From: Micromonospora sp. WMMA1947
GTDB taxonomy: Bacteria; Actinomycetota; Actinomycetes; Mycobacteriales; Micromonosporaceae
Length of the DNA: 64,000 nucleotides
Assembly (NCBI RefSeq): GCF_027497355.1
Contig: NZ_CP114909.1
Span: 1,364,001-1,428,000, forward strand
Reading direction: 5' to 3'
Position numbers and translations under genes: made by a program. Every line of letters begins with the position of its first letter. Position 1 is the stretch's first letter. Of the stretch, positions 34,567-42,419 are shown piece after piece. The notes beneath the pieces were generated by a model, which saw only the letters and a program-made list of their open reading frames with translations, had not been told where the DNA came from and made no database searches.

Positions 34567-35820
34567 TCACGCCGTCGTCTCGGTGCCGGTCCGCCGCACC
34601 GGCGCGGGGATCCGCAGCTCGGCGGCGGCCCGGCGCTCGGCGAGGCGTACCGCCGGCCGCATGGCCAGGCCGGCGACCACGAACAGCCCGCCGAGCACCA
34701 GCCAGCCCGGGGTGCCCCAGCCGAGCAGCAGCGAGGTCAGCAGCGCCGGGCCGAGCATCCGGGCCAACTGCGGCGCCATGGCGAAGAAGCCCTGGTACTG
34801 CCCCTGCCGGTCGGGGCGGGCCAGGGTGAAGCCGACCTCCCAGCCGCTGGCCGCCTGCACCATCTCGCCGAACACCTGCACCAGGGCCGCGCCGAGCAGC
34901 ACCGCCGAGGCCACCCACGCGCCGCCGACCATCCCGGACACCGCGTACGCGCCGCAGGCGACCAGCAGCACCCAGCCGGCATGCCCGCTGGCCCGGGCCG
35001 CCGTGCCCGGATCGGTCACCCGGCGGGCCACCCGGACCTGCCACAGCACCACGCACAGCATGTTCACGGTGAGCACGATCGCGCCCATCGACGCCGGGGC
35101 GTCGGTCCGCTCCGCGATCCACAGTGGCAGCGCCAGGCTGAGCAGCGGCATGTTCAGGCACATCACCGCGTTCAGCAGCGTGATCAGCGCGTACGGACGG
35201 TCGCGCAGCACGGCCAGCCGGCCCGGCTCGGGTCCGGCCGGGACCGGCGCCGCCGCCTCGGGCAGCCGACGCACCAGCAGGGCGGCGGCCAGGAAGCTCG
35301 CCGCGTCGAGCGCGAAGGCCGACAGGTACGCCGGGCTGGAGTCCGCCCAGAGCACGAGCGCGCCCAGTCCGGCCCCGGCGGCCAGGCCGGCGTTCGAGAC
35401 CGACTGCAACCGCGCGCGTACCGCCGTGCGCCGCGCGGGCTCGATCAGCCCGACCAGCAGCGCCTGCCGGCTGGCGGTGAGCCCGGCCTGGCAGACGGCG
35501 TAGCCGCAGGCGAGCAGCACGAACAGCGGGAAGGAACGGATCACGAGGAAACCGCCGAGCGCGGCGGCGGTCGCGACCGCGAAGACGCCCGTCATCCGCC
35601 GTGCGCCGTAGCGGTCGGCCAACTGGCCGGCGGGCACCCCGGCGAGGATGCCCGTCGACCAGCCCACGGTGAGGGCGATCCCGACCTGCGCCGGGGACAA
35701 CCCGACCACCCGGATGAAGAACAGCGCCGAACAGGCGTAGAACGCGCCGTCGCCCACCGAGTTGGCGAGCTGCGCCAGGCTCAGCACCCGGACCCGTCGG
35801 CCGGTGTCGACATCGGTCAT
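34567..35820 (-). CDS. MFS transporter
   Basis: A 417-residue transporter with about 12 predicted helices. ATG 35820 is preferred over upstream TTG/GTG because of the GGGGGCGGG region before it. The loop 2-3 signature GQLADRYGARRMTG is the MFS A-type motif, and RQALLVGLIEPARRTAVRARLQS follows helix 4 (shown in part: EPARR). It resembles drug or macrolide efflux MFS proteins. It is divergent from a MocR regulator gene with a palindrome between them, so it may export the regulator's ligand or a related amino-compound. Substrate unknown. Confidence 0.9.
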   Translation of the reverse strand: MTDVDTGRRVRVLSLAQLANSVGDGAFYACSALFFIRVVGLSPAQVGIALTVGWSTGILAGVPAGQLADRYGARRMTGVFAVATAAALGGFLVIRSFPLFVLLACGYAVCQAGLTASRQALLVGLIEPARRTAVRARLQSVSNAGLAAGAGLGALVLWADSSPAYLSAFALDAASFLAAALLVRRLPEAAAPVPAGPEPGRLAVLRDRPYALITLLNAVMCLNMPLLSLALPLWIAERTDAPASMGAIVLTVNMLCVVLWQVRVARRVTDPGTAARASGHAGWVLLVACGAYAVSGMVGGAWVASAVLLGAALVQVFGEMVQAASGWEVGFTLARPDRQGQYQGFFAMAPQLARMLGPALLTSLLLGWGTPGWLVLGGLFVVAGLAMRPAVRLAERRAAAELRIPAPVRRTGTETTA

Positions 35821-35866
35821 TGCCCGCCCCCGTTCGCCGATCTCCTTCACTCCATCCAAGACCTGC

Positions 35867-35921
35867 GAATTGGCTCACAGAAGCGCCGATTCCGGGCTGT
35901 TTGATTGGGCCAATGTAGTGT
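35867..35921 (+). promoter_or_regulatory. MocR operator and leaderless promoter
   Basis: ATTGGGCCAAT (35904-35914) is a palindrome directly upstream of the -10 TAGTGT (35916-35921), which ends seven bases before the GTG start of the MocR gene. ATTGG recurs at 35867 as ATTGGCTCAC, 37 bases upstream in direct orientation. Paired direct or inverted boxes suit MocR dimers and autoregulation. Confidence 0.6.
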
Positions 35922-35928
35922 CGTCGCG

Positions 35929-37347
35929 GTGGACGTACACGTCAGCCTGGCCGGGCCCGGCGACCGCGCCACCCGGATCCACAGGCAGTTGCTGGAGGCG
36001 GTCCTGGACGGCCGCCTGCGGCCCGGCGACCGACTGCCACCGACCCGCGAGCTGGCCCGGCGGCTCGACGTCTCCCGCAACACGGTCGCCGTCGCCTACG
36101 AGCGGCTGGCCGCCGAGGGCCTGCTCACCGCCCGGGTCGGCGCGGGCACGTTCGTCGCCGACGAGCTGGTCGCCCGCGCCCGGCCGCGTCCGGCACCGGC
36201 CGGTGGGGTACGCCCCCGCGCGTTCTGGGCGTCCGCCGAGCCGGCCCCCACCGCCGCGCCCCGCCCGGGTCACGACTTCCGGGCCGGCACCCCGGACACC
36301 GGGCTGTTCCCGCTGGCCACCTGGCGGCGGCTGGTCGCCGGGGAACTGCGTGGCGCGACGATCCGGGGCGGTTACGCCGACCCGGCCGGGCACGAGGGCC
36401 TGCGTACCGCCGTCGCCCGGTACGTGGGGCTCGCCCGCGCGGTACGGGCCGCGCCGGAGGACGTCGTCGTCACCCAGGGCGCGCAGCAGGCGCTGGACCT
36501 GATCGCCCGGGTCGTGCTCGAACCGGGCGACCGGGTGGCGGTGGAGGATCCCGGCTATCCCCCTGCTCGGCGGCTGTTCGCCGGCCACGGCGCGCGGGTC
36601 GTGCCGGTGCCCGTCGACGACGAGGGGATCGACGTACGTGCGCTGCCCGGGGACGCGCGGCTGGTCTACGTCACCCCGTCCCACCAGTTCCCGCTGGGCG
36701 TCCGGATGTCACCGGCCCGGCGGGCGGCACTGCTGGACTGGGCGGCGACCCGGGACGCGGTGGTCGTCGAGGACGACTACGACACCGAGTTCCGCTTCTC
36801 GGCGCGCCCGCTGGATCCGCTGCAGACGCTGGACCGGGCCGGGAAGGTGGTGTACGTCGGCACGTTCTCCAAGACCCTGCTGCCCATGCTGCGCCTCGGT
36901 TTCCTGGTCGCCCCGGCGTCGCTGCGCCCCGCGCTGCTGGCCGCCCGGCAGCTCACCGACTGGCACGGCGACCACACCACGCAGGCCGCGCTGGCCCGGT
37001 TCATCGACTCCGGCGAGCTGCCCCGGCACATCCGCAAGGCGACCCGGGTCTACGCCGAGCGACGCGAGCTGATCGACGCCGCGCTGCGCTCCGACCTCGC
37101 CGACTGGCTCGACCCGGTGCCGTCCACAGCCGGCCTGCACCTGTGCGCGCGGCTGCGCCCGGAGGCCGGCGTCGACCTGCCGGCTGTCGTCGCCCGGGCG
37201 GCCGAGGTCGGCGTCACGGTACGCGAGATCGCCGGCTACCACGCGGGCCCGCCCGGCCCGGCCGGTCTGGTGCTCGGCTACGGCGCCGTCGCCACCGCCG
37301 ACGTACCCGAAGGGCTCCGGTTGCTCGCGCGCAGCTTCCGCGGCTGA
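35929..37347 (+). CDS. MocR/PdxR-type GntR regulator with aminotransferase domain
   Basis: A 472-residue fusion. Residues 1-75 are a GntR winged HTH (LLEAVLDGRLRPGDRLPPTR then ELARRLDVSRNTVAVAYERL). Residues about 110-470 are a fold-type I aminotransferase with TQGAQQALDLIARV, EDPGYPPARRLF, VEDDYDTEFRF and the PLP-lysine in GTFSKTLLPMLRLGF. GTG 35929 is supported by TAGTGT seven bases upstream. MocR proteins sense PLP or amino compounds and control vitamin B6, GABA or transport genes. The divergent MFS gene is the likely target; no pdxST genes are adjacent, so a PdxR role is less likely. Confidence 0.94.
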   Translation: MDVHVSLAGPGDRATRIHRQLLEAVLDGRLRPGDRLPPTRELARRLDVSRNTVAVAYERLAAEGLLTARVGAGTFVADELVARARPRPAPAGGVRPRAFWASAEPAPTAAPRPGHDFRAGTPDTGLFPLATWRRLVAGELRGATIRGGYADPAGHEGLRTAVARYVGLARAVRAAPEDVVVTQGAQQALDLIARVVLEPGDRVAVEDPGYPPARRLFAGHGARVVPVPVDDEGIDVRALPGDARLVYVTPSHQFPLGVRMSPARRAALLDWAATRDAVVVEDDYDTEFRFSARPLDPLQTLDRAGKVVYVGTFSKTLLPMLRLGFLVAPASLRPALLAARQLTDWHGDHTTQAALARFIDSGELPRHIRKATRVYAERRELIDAALRSDLADWLDPVPSTAGLHLCARLRPEAGVDLPAVVARAAEVGVTVREIAGYHAGPPGPAGLVLGYGAVATADVPEGLRLLARSFRG

Positions 37348-37481
37348 CCGGCGGCGACGCAAATTTCTCCGGATTTCGAGCAACCCCGGGAGCCACACCT
37401 GGCGTGACTGTCCCGAACCTGATCGGGGGCTTAACCTTCGGTAACCCCGGGGGTGGGCGCGCCTGAACTACCCTCGCGGCC

Positions 37482-39065
37482 GTGGACACTGTGGAGATCG
37501 ATGCGCCTGTCGTCGGCGTGACCGTCTACCCGGACCGCGCCCGGGTCACCCGCCGCGGCCGCGTCCGGCTGACCGCCGGCGACCATCGGGTACGCGTCGC
37601 CCCGCTCCCGCTGGGCCTGCGCCGGGACTCGATCCGGGTAGGTGGCCGGGGCGCGGTGACCGTGCTCGGGGTGGACGTGGCCGCGTGGCGGCAGGCCCGC
37701 AGCACCGACGCCCAGGTCGTCGAGCTGGAACGGCGACGGCGCGAACTGGCCGACGAGCTGGCCGAGGTCGCTGACACCGACGCGATCGAGGACCAGCGCG
37801 GCGAGTTCCTCACCCGGCTGGCCGAACGCGCGGGTGGCACGTACGCCCGGGCACTGGCCGCCGGCGACGCGGCCCCGGCCGACGTCGCGGCCTTCACCGA
37901 CTCGGTGTCCGGTCAGCTCGCCGAGTCCCGGGCCCGGCGGCGCGGGCTGGCCCGGCGGCGCACCGAGCTGGCGGAGGAACTGGCCGCTGTGGACCGGGAG
38001 CTGGACGCGGCGCGCGGCAAGCGGCAACCGGACCGGCTGGCCGCCGAGGTGTCCGTCTCGGTGGACGCCGACGACACCGAGGTGGAGCTGGAGCTGACGT
38101 ACCTGGTGGACGGCGCCCGCTGGACGCCCTCCTACGACCTGCGGCTGGTCGAGGACACCATGACTGTCACCTGGTTCGGGCTGGTCAGCCAGGGCACCGG
38201 GGAGGACTGGCCGGAGTGCGAACTCCAGCTGTCCACCGCGCGGCCGGCGGCGGCGAGCGGCGTACCGGAATTGTCGCCCTGGTATCTCGACCGGCTCCGC
38301 CCGGCGCCGCCGATGGGTGTCTCGGCCGCGTCGTTCGACGGCATGGTGCCGCCCCAGGCGCCCGGCGCGGCACCGGCGGGCCGTCCCCGCGCGGCGCGGT
38401 CCGCGGCGCCTGCGGTGCGGGAGAGCGTCGCCGAGGTGGAGCAGGGCGTGACCGCGGCGACCTACCGGCCCGCGCGGCCGGTGGCGGTGCCCGCCGACGG
38501 CAGCGCGCACCGGGTCACCATCGCGGTGCTGGAGCTGCCGGCCCGGCTGGATCACGTGAGCGCGCCGGTGCGCGCGGCCGAGGCGCACCTGCGGGCCACC
38601 GTCCGCAACACGTCGGACCACACGCTGCTGCCCGGCCCGGCGTCGGTCTTCCACGGCGCCGACTTCGTGGCGGCGACGCGGCTGACGACGTGGGCGCCGG
38701 GCGAGGAGACGGAGCTGGCGCTCGGGGTGGACGACCGGCTGCGGGTCGAGCGGAAGCTGTCCCGGCGCACCGAGAGCAAGGCCACGCTCGGGTCGACGCG
38801 GCGGCGGGAGGTGGAGTACCGGATCACGGTGGCGAACCACACGCCCCGGCCGGCCACCGTCGAGGTGCGGGACCAGCTACCGGTGTCCCGGGACGAGGCG
38901 GTGGTGGTACGTGAGACCGCGCTGACGCCGCCGCCCGCCGAGCGTACGGAGCTGGGCGAGCTGACCTGGCGGCTGTCGCTGGCGCCGGGTGAGAGCGGCG
39001 AGATCGCGCTGGGCTTCCGGGTGGAGCTGGCGAAGGGCGTCGAGCTGACCGGCTGGCGGGAGTAG
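37482..39065 (+). CDS. MuiA/DUF4139 family protein
   Basis: A 527-residue protein of the mucoidy inhibitor MuiA/DUF4139-DUF4140 family. GTG 37482 follows TACCCT (37469-37474) by seven bases, suggesting a leaderless transcript. Residues 8-100 form the DUF4140 domain (VTVYPDRARVTRRG), then a coiled coil about 80-180 (ELERRRRELADELAEV, RRTELAEELAAVDREL) and the DUF4139 beta domain from about 190 with YLVDGARWTPSYDLRL and VSQGTGEDWPECELQLSTA. No signal peptide is seen. The biochemical role of the family is unresolved. A 17-bp hairpin follows the stop. Confidence 0.92.
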   Translation: MDTVEIDAPVVGVTVYPDRARVTRRGRVRLTAGDHRVRVAPLPLGLRRDSIRVGGRGAVTVLGVDVAAWRQARSTDAQVVELERRRRELADELAEVADTDAIEDQRGEFLTRLAERAGGTYARALAAGDAAPADVAAFTDSVSGQLAESRARRRGLARRRTELAEELAAVDRELDAARGKRQPDRLAAEVSVSVDADDTEVELELTYLVDGARWTPSYDLRLVEDTMTVTWFGLVSQGTGEDWPECELQLSTARPAAASGVPELSPWYLDRLRPAPPMGVSAASFDGMVPPQAPGAAPAGRPRAARSAAPAVRESVAEVEQGVTAATYRPARPVAVPADGSAHRVTIAVLELPARLDHVSAPVRAAEAHLRATVRNTSDHTLLPGPASVFHGADFVAATRLTTWAPGEETELALGVDDRLRVERKLSRRTESKATLGSTRRREVEYRITVANHTPRPATVEVRDQLPVSRDEAVVVRETALTPPPAERTELGELTWRLSLAPGESGEIALGFRVELAKGVELTGWRE

Positions 39066-39079
39066 CCCCGGCGCGCGTC

Positions 39080-39127
39080 AGGAAGGGCCCCTTCTTGTGC
39101 AGAATGCGTCAAGAAGGGGCCCTTCCT
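39080..39127. repeat. 17-bp perfect hairpin repeat (AAGGGGCCCTT family)
   Basis: AGGAAGGGCCCCTTCTT (39080-39096) and its exact complement (39111-39127) flank a 14-base loop. It fills the gap between convergent genes and probably ends both transcripts. Each arm contains the self-complementary core AAGGGGCCCTT. A related element is at 44991. Confidence 0.85.
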
Positions 39128-39133
39128 TCGGTC

Positions 39134-39403
39134 TCAGATGCGGCGACGTCCGTACAGGCCGGCGAAGACGGCGACGCCGATGGCGGCGAAGCCGACCTGG
39201 AGCACCAGCTCGATCCAGTCGATGCCGGGGGTGTCGTCGACGCCGAACGCGCCGGCCACCAGCGTGCCGACGAGCGCGGCGACCACACCGATGAGCAGGG
39301 TCAGCCAGATCGGGATGTTCTGCTTGCCCGGCACCACCAGGCGCCCGAGCGCACCGATGACGAGGCCGATGATGAGCGCGGTGAAGAAGCCCGTGATCTC
39401 CAC
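39134..39403 (-). CDS. GlsB/YeaQ/YmgE family small membrane protein
   Basis: An 89-residue protein with three membrane segments. GTG 39403 starts VEITGFFTALIIGLVIGALG, and GGGAAGGG lies upstream; the longer frame has no membrane logic. GRLVVPGKQNIPIWLTLLIG is the family hallmark (transglycosylase-associated protein), and the C-terminus has VGFAAIGVAVFAGLYGRRR. These proteins are stress-induced in many bacteria; their function is unknown. It stands alone between a hairpin and the ion channel gene. Confidence 0.92.
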   Translation of the reverse strand: MEITGFFTALIIGLVIGALGRLVVPGKQNIPIWLTLLIGVVAALVGTLVAGAFGVDDTPGIDWIELVLQVGFAAIGVAVFAGLYGRRRI

Positions 39404-39514
39404 GAGAGGCGTCCCTTCCCTCAGATGTGTTGACGCCTCGCTGGTTGCCCCGATCAACGACTTACCCAAACCTGGGAGCCGCTTTCGTCACGGAACTGTC
39501 ATGACCGTCAGTGA

Positions 39515-40474
39515 TCAGTGGTCCGAGGGCTGGCGGCGGCGCGGCGCGCCGGGCGGCTCGTCCCGGTCGATGCGCAGTTCCCGCTCCAGTTCGGCGATGA
39601 CCATGCGCAGGTCGTCCAGGCGCTGGCTGATCGCGATCCGGTCCACCTCGTCCGGTATCCCGTCGCCGTCTTCGTCGTAGTCCGGCGCCAACCCTTCGGT
39701 CATCTCCAGCCGGCGCGCCTCCTCCATCGAGTTGACGATGACGGCGATGAGGATGTTCAGCAGCAGGTTGACCGCGATCATCACGAAGCTGACGTAGTAG
39801 AGCAGCGTCCACGGTGACACCTCAAGGCCCTGTTCCAGCAGGTCCGGCAGCGTCTCCAGGGACAGCAGCACGAACAGCGTGACGAGGGATCGGCCGATGT
39901 CGCCGTACTGCTCGGGGTAGCGGGTACCGAAGATCAGCCAGCCGGCCATGCCGTACACGTAGAGCGTGACGGCGGCGAGCGCGAGGAACCCGGCCACGCC
40001 GGGCAGGCTGCGCCACAGCGCCGTGACGATGGTCCGCAGGCCGGGCGAGAAGCGGACCAGCCGCAGCACCCGGGCGACCCGGATGAACCGCAGCACCCCC
40101 GAGTCGCCGTGCAGCCCGGGGATGAAGATGGCAATGGTCACCAGCAGGTCGAAGACGTTCCAGCCGTGCCGGAAGAAGTCCTGCGGACGGCGACCGTACG
40201 CGAGCACCCGGATGGTGATCTCCACGACGAAGATCGCCCGGAACGTCCACTCCGTCCACCGCAGCACCGGCCCGGCGGCGCCCAGGTTCGGGTACGTCTC
40301 GATGCCCAGCACCACGCCGTTGGCCATGATGAGCACCACGATGGCCACCTCGAACGGCCGGGACGCGACGATCCGGGCACAGTGGCCGGCCAGCCCGCGC
40401 TTTCCGTTGCTGGTCCGGCGCCCGCCACGCGGGGCCGGAACCGTGTCCCCGATCAGCGTTCCCCTCCGGCACAC
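39515..40474 (-). CDS. Voltage-gated cation channel with cytoplasmic calcium-type loop
   Basis: A 319-residue six-helix channel of the NaChBac-like class. S1-S4 span about 38-150. S4 has five Arg at every third place (R129, R132, R135, R138, R141), the voltage-sensor pattern. The pore region reads FVLLSLETLPDLLEQG at about 201-216, so the filter SLETLPD replaces the sodium-channel TLESWAS. S6 (VSFVMIAVNLLLNILIAVIV) is followed by DYDEDGDGIPDEVD at 265-278, a DxDxDG calcium-binding loop, and then a short coiled coil. GTG 40474 is the only start in frame near GGAGGGG, but the exact start is uncertain. Ion selectivity cannot be read safely from the altered filter. Confidence 0.9.
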   Translation of the reverse strand: MCRRGTLIGDTVPAPRGGRRTSNGKRGLAGHCARIVASRPFEVAIVVLIMANGVVLGIETYPNLGAAGPVLRWTEWTFRAIFVVEITIRVLAYGRRPQDFFRHGWNVFDLLVTIAIFIPGLHGDSGVLRFIRVARVLRLVRFSPGLRTIVTALWRSLPGVAGFLALAAVTLYVYGMAGWLIFGTRYPEQYGDIGRSLVTLFVLLSLETLPDLLEQGLEVSPWTLLYYVSFVMIAVNLLLNILIAVIVNSMEEARRLEMTEGLAPDYDEDGDGIPDEVDRIAISQRLDDLRMVIAELERELRIDRDEPPGAPRRRQPSDH

Positions 40475-40573
40475 GAGAGCCGGACGACGCGCGGACGACA
40501 GGGGGTAGCCACCCGGACACTTTAGTGGATCACCGACGGCGAACTGCTCCGGCCAGGGCGCGCCCGGCCCGGC

Positions 40574-41680
40574 TCAGAGCCAGCCGCGCCGCTTGAACAG
40601 CAGGTAGAGCGCGCCGCAGACGGCGAGCATCAGGGCCACCGCGAACAGGTAACCGAACCGCCACTCCAGCTCCGGCATGTGGGTGAAGTTCATCCCGTAG
40701 ACGGTGCCGATCAGGGTGGGCGCGAACAGGATCGCCGCCCACGCGGAGACCCGTTTGATCTCCTCGTTCTGCTCGAAGCTGGCGGCGGTCAGGCTGCGCA
40801 TCTCCTCGTTCTGCGCCTGCGACACCAGTGTGGCGTTGACGGTGAGGATGTTCTGGAGCAGGTGCCGGAACCCGTCCACCCGCTCCACCACCTGGGTGAG
40901 GTGGTCGGCCACGTCGCGCAGCCGGCGGCGCAGTTCCTCGTCCGTGCCGTACCTGTCGAAGCCGTGCGTGAGCGCGTCGACCACCTTCAGCAGCGGCCGG
41001 GCGGCCCGCTGGAACTGGATCACCTCGCGGCTCAGCTCGTAGATGCGGCGGCTGGCGTTCGGGTCGCCGCCGAACACCTCGGTCTCGATCTCGTCGATGT
41101 CGTTCTCCAGCCCGGCCACCACCGGCGCGTAGCCGTCGACCACCCGGTCCAGTACGGCGTAGAGCACGGCTTCCGGGCCGAGCGCGAGCACCTCGGGTTC
41201 GGCCTCCAGCCACCGCCGTACGCCGGCCAGGTCGGGTGTGCCGCCGTGCCGCACGGTGATCACGAAACCGGGCCCGAGGAACAGGTGCAGCTCGGCGAAC
41301 TCGACCGCGTCCCGCTCGTCCAGGTAGCGGGCGGCGCGCAGCACCACGAACAGGGTGTCGCCGTAGCGTTCCAGCTTGGGGCGCTGGTGGGCGTTGATCG
41401 CGTCCTCGACGGCCAGGTCGGGGAGCTGGAACTCGGCCGCGAGCGTGGCGACCTCCTCCCGGCCCGGCCGGCGCAGCCCGATCCAGGCCATCGCGTCGTC
41501 GAGCTGTTGCAGGCAGCGGAACGTGTCGGCGAGGCTCACCGGCGACGCTCGGCGTACGCCGCCGACGTAGACGCCGCTGTCGACCAGTCCGTCGGTTCGC
41601 TCCGGCTCGGCCGCGCCCGCGTCGATGGCGTGCTCGTCCAGGCGCCGGCCGAACCCCTCCGAGGACCGGTTGTCCGCCAT
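40574..41680 (-). CDS. corA: CorA-type magnesium/cobalt transporter
   Basis: A 368-residue CorA family protein. GGGGGAGGGG precedes the ATG. The N-terminal 250 residues form the cytoplasmic funnel with long helices (RRLRDVADHLTQVVERVDGF), and the C-terminus has two membrane helices joined by the signature YGMNFTHMPE, which carries the GMN motif of the pore mouth. It ends with the basic FKRRGWL tail. It imports Mg2+ (or Co2+) down the membrane potential. It lies between the ion channel and the kdp two-component genes, all transcribed leftward but with separate spacing. Confidence 0.95.
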   Translation of the reverse strand: MADNRSSEGFGRRLDEHAIDAGAAEPERTDGLVDSGVYVGGVRRASPVSLADTFRCLQQLDDAMAWIGLRRPGREEVATLAAEFQLPDLAVEDAINAHQRPKLERYGDTLFVVLRAARYLDERDAVEFAELHLFLGPGFVITVRHGGTPDLAGVRRWLEAEPEVLALGPEAVLYAVLDRVVDGYAPVVAGLENDIDEIETEVFGGDPNASRRIYELSREVIQFQRAARPLLKVVDALTHGFDRYGTDEELRRRLRDVADHLTQVVERVDGFRHLLQNILTVNATLVSQAQNEEMRSLTAASFEQNEEIKRVSAWAAILFAPTLIGTVYGMNFTHMPELEWRFGYLFAVALMLAVCGALYLLFKRRGWL

Positions 41681-41738
41681 GCCCCTCCCCCGCTGCTCGG
41701 CCGGGTCGCCGAGTCCCCCGCCCGCGCTCGCGCAAACG

Positions 41739-42419
41739 TCAGGGGCGGTAGCGGTAGCCCATGCCCGGCTCGGTGATCAGATGCCGGGGCCGGGCCGGGT
41801 CGTCCTCCAGCTTGCGCCGCAGCTGGGCCATGTACTGCCGCAGGTAGTTCGTCTCGTGGTGGTACTCCGGCCCCCACACGTCGTGCAGCAGCTGGCGCTG
41901 GCTGACCAGCTTGCCGGGGTTGCGCAGCAGCTTCTCCAGCATGGCCCACTGGGTGGGGGTGAGCTTGACCTCGACGCCGTCGTCCCGGGTGACGGTCCGG
42001 TCGGCCAGGTCGACGGTGTTGCGGCCGATCCGCAGCGCGGGCACGGCGGGCGTGGCCGGGGCGAGCCGCCGGGTCACCGCGCGGATCCGGGCGAGCAGCT
42101 CGTCCACCCCGAACGGCTTGGTCACGTAGTCGTCGGCGCCCGCGTCGAGCGCGGACACCTTGTCCTCGCTGCCGGCCCGCCCGGAGAGCACGATGATCGG
42201 CACGGCGGTCCAGCCGCGCAGGCCCCGGATGACCTCGGTGCCGTCCAGGTCGGGCAGGCCGAGGTCGAGCACCACCAGATCCGGCGGGTGCGCGGCGGCG
42301 GCCTTGAGCGCGGCGGCGCCGCTGTCTGCCACCTCGACGTCGTAGCCCCGGGCGCGCAGGTTGATCCGCAGCGCGCGCAGGATCTGCGGCTCGTCGTCGA
42401 CGACCAGGATCCGGGTCAT
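41739..42419 (-). CDS. kdpE: KdpE response regulator
   Basis: A 226-residue OmpR-family regulator. ATG 42419 overlaps the kdpD stop (ATGA), which fixes the start. The receiver has VVDDEPQILRAL, the phospho-acceptor Asp in LVVLDLGLPDLDG and Lys in TKPFG. The winged HTH follows from about 130 (LTPTQWAMLEKLLRNPGKLV, VWGPEYHHETNYLR) and ends GMGYRYRP. It activates the kdp operon when potassium or turgor is low. Tandem 11-bp-spaced repeats upstream of the operon (50037-50086) are possible binding sites. Confidence 0.96.
   Translation of the reverse strand: MTRILVVDDEPQILRALRINLRARGYDVEVADSGAAALKAAAAHPPDLVVLDLGLPDLDGTEVIRGLRGWTAVPIIVLSGRAGSEDKVSALDAGADDYVTKPFGVDELLARIRAVTRRLAPATPAVPALRIGRNTVDLADRTVTRDDGVEVKLTPTQWAMLEKLLRNPGKLVSQRQLLHDVWGPEYHHETNYLRQYMAQLRRKLEDDPARPRHLITEPGMGYRYRP

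Noticed and set aside
35929..37347. PdxR regulator of vitamin B6 synthesis
   Set aside because: No pdxS/pdxT genes are adjacent; the divergent gene is an MFS transporter, so only the broader MocR class is claimed.
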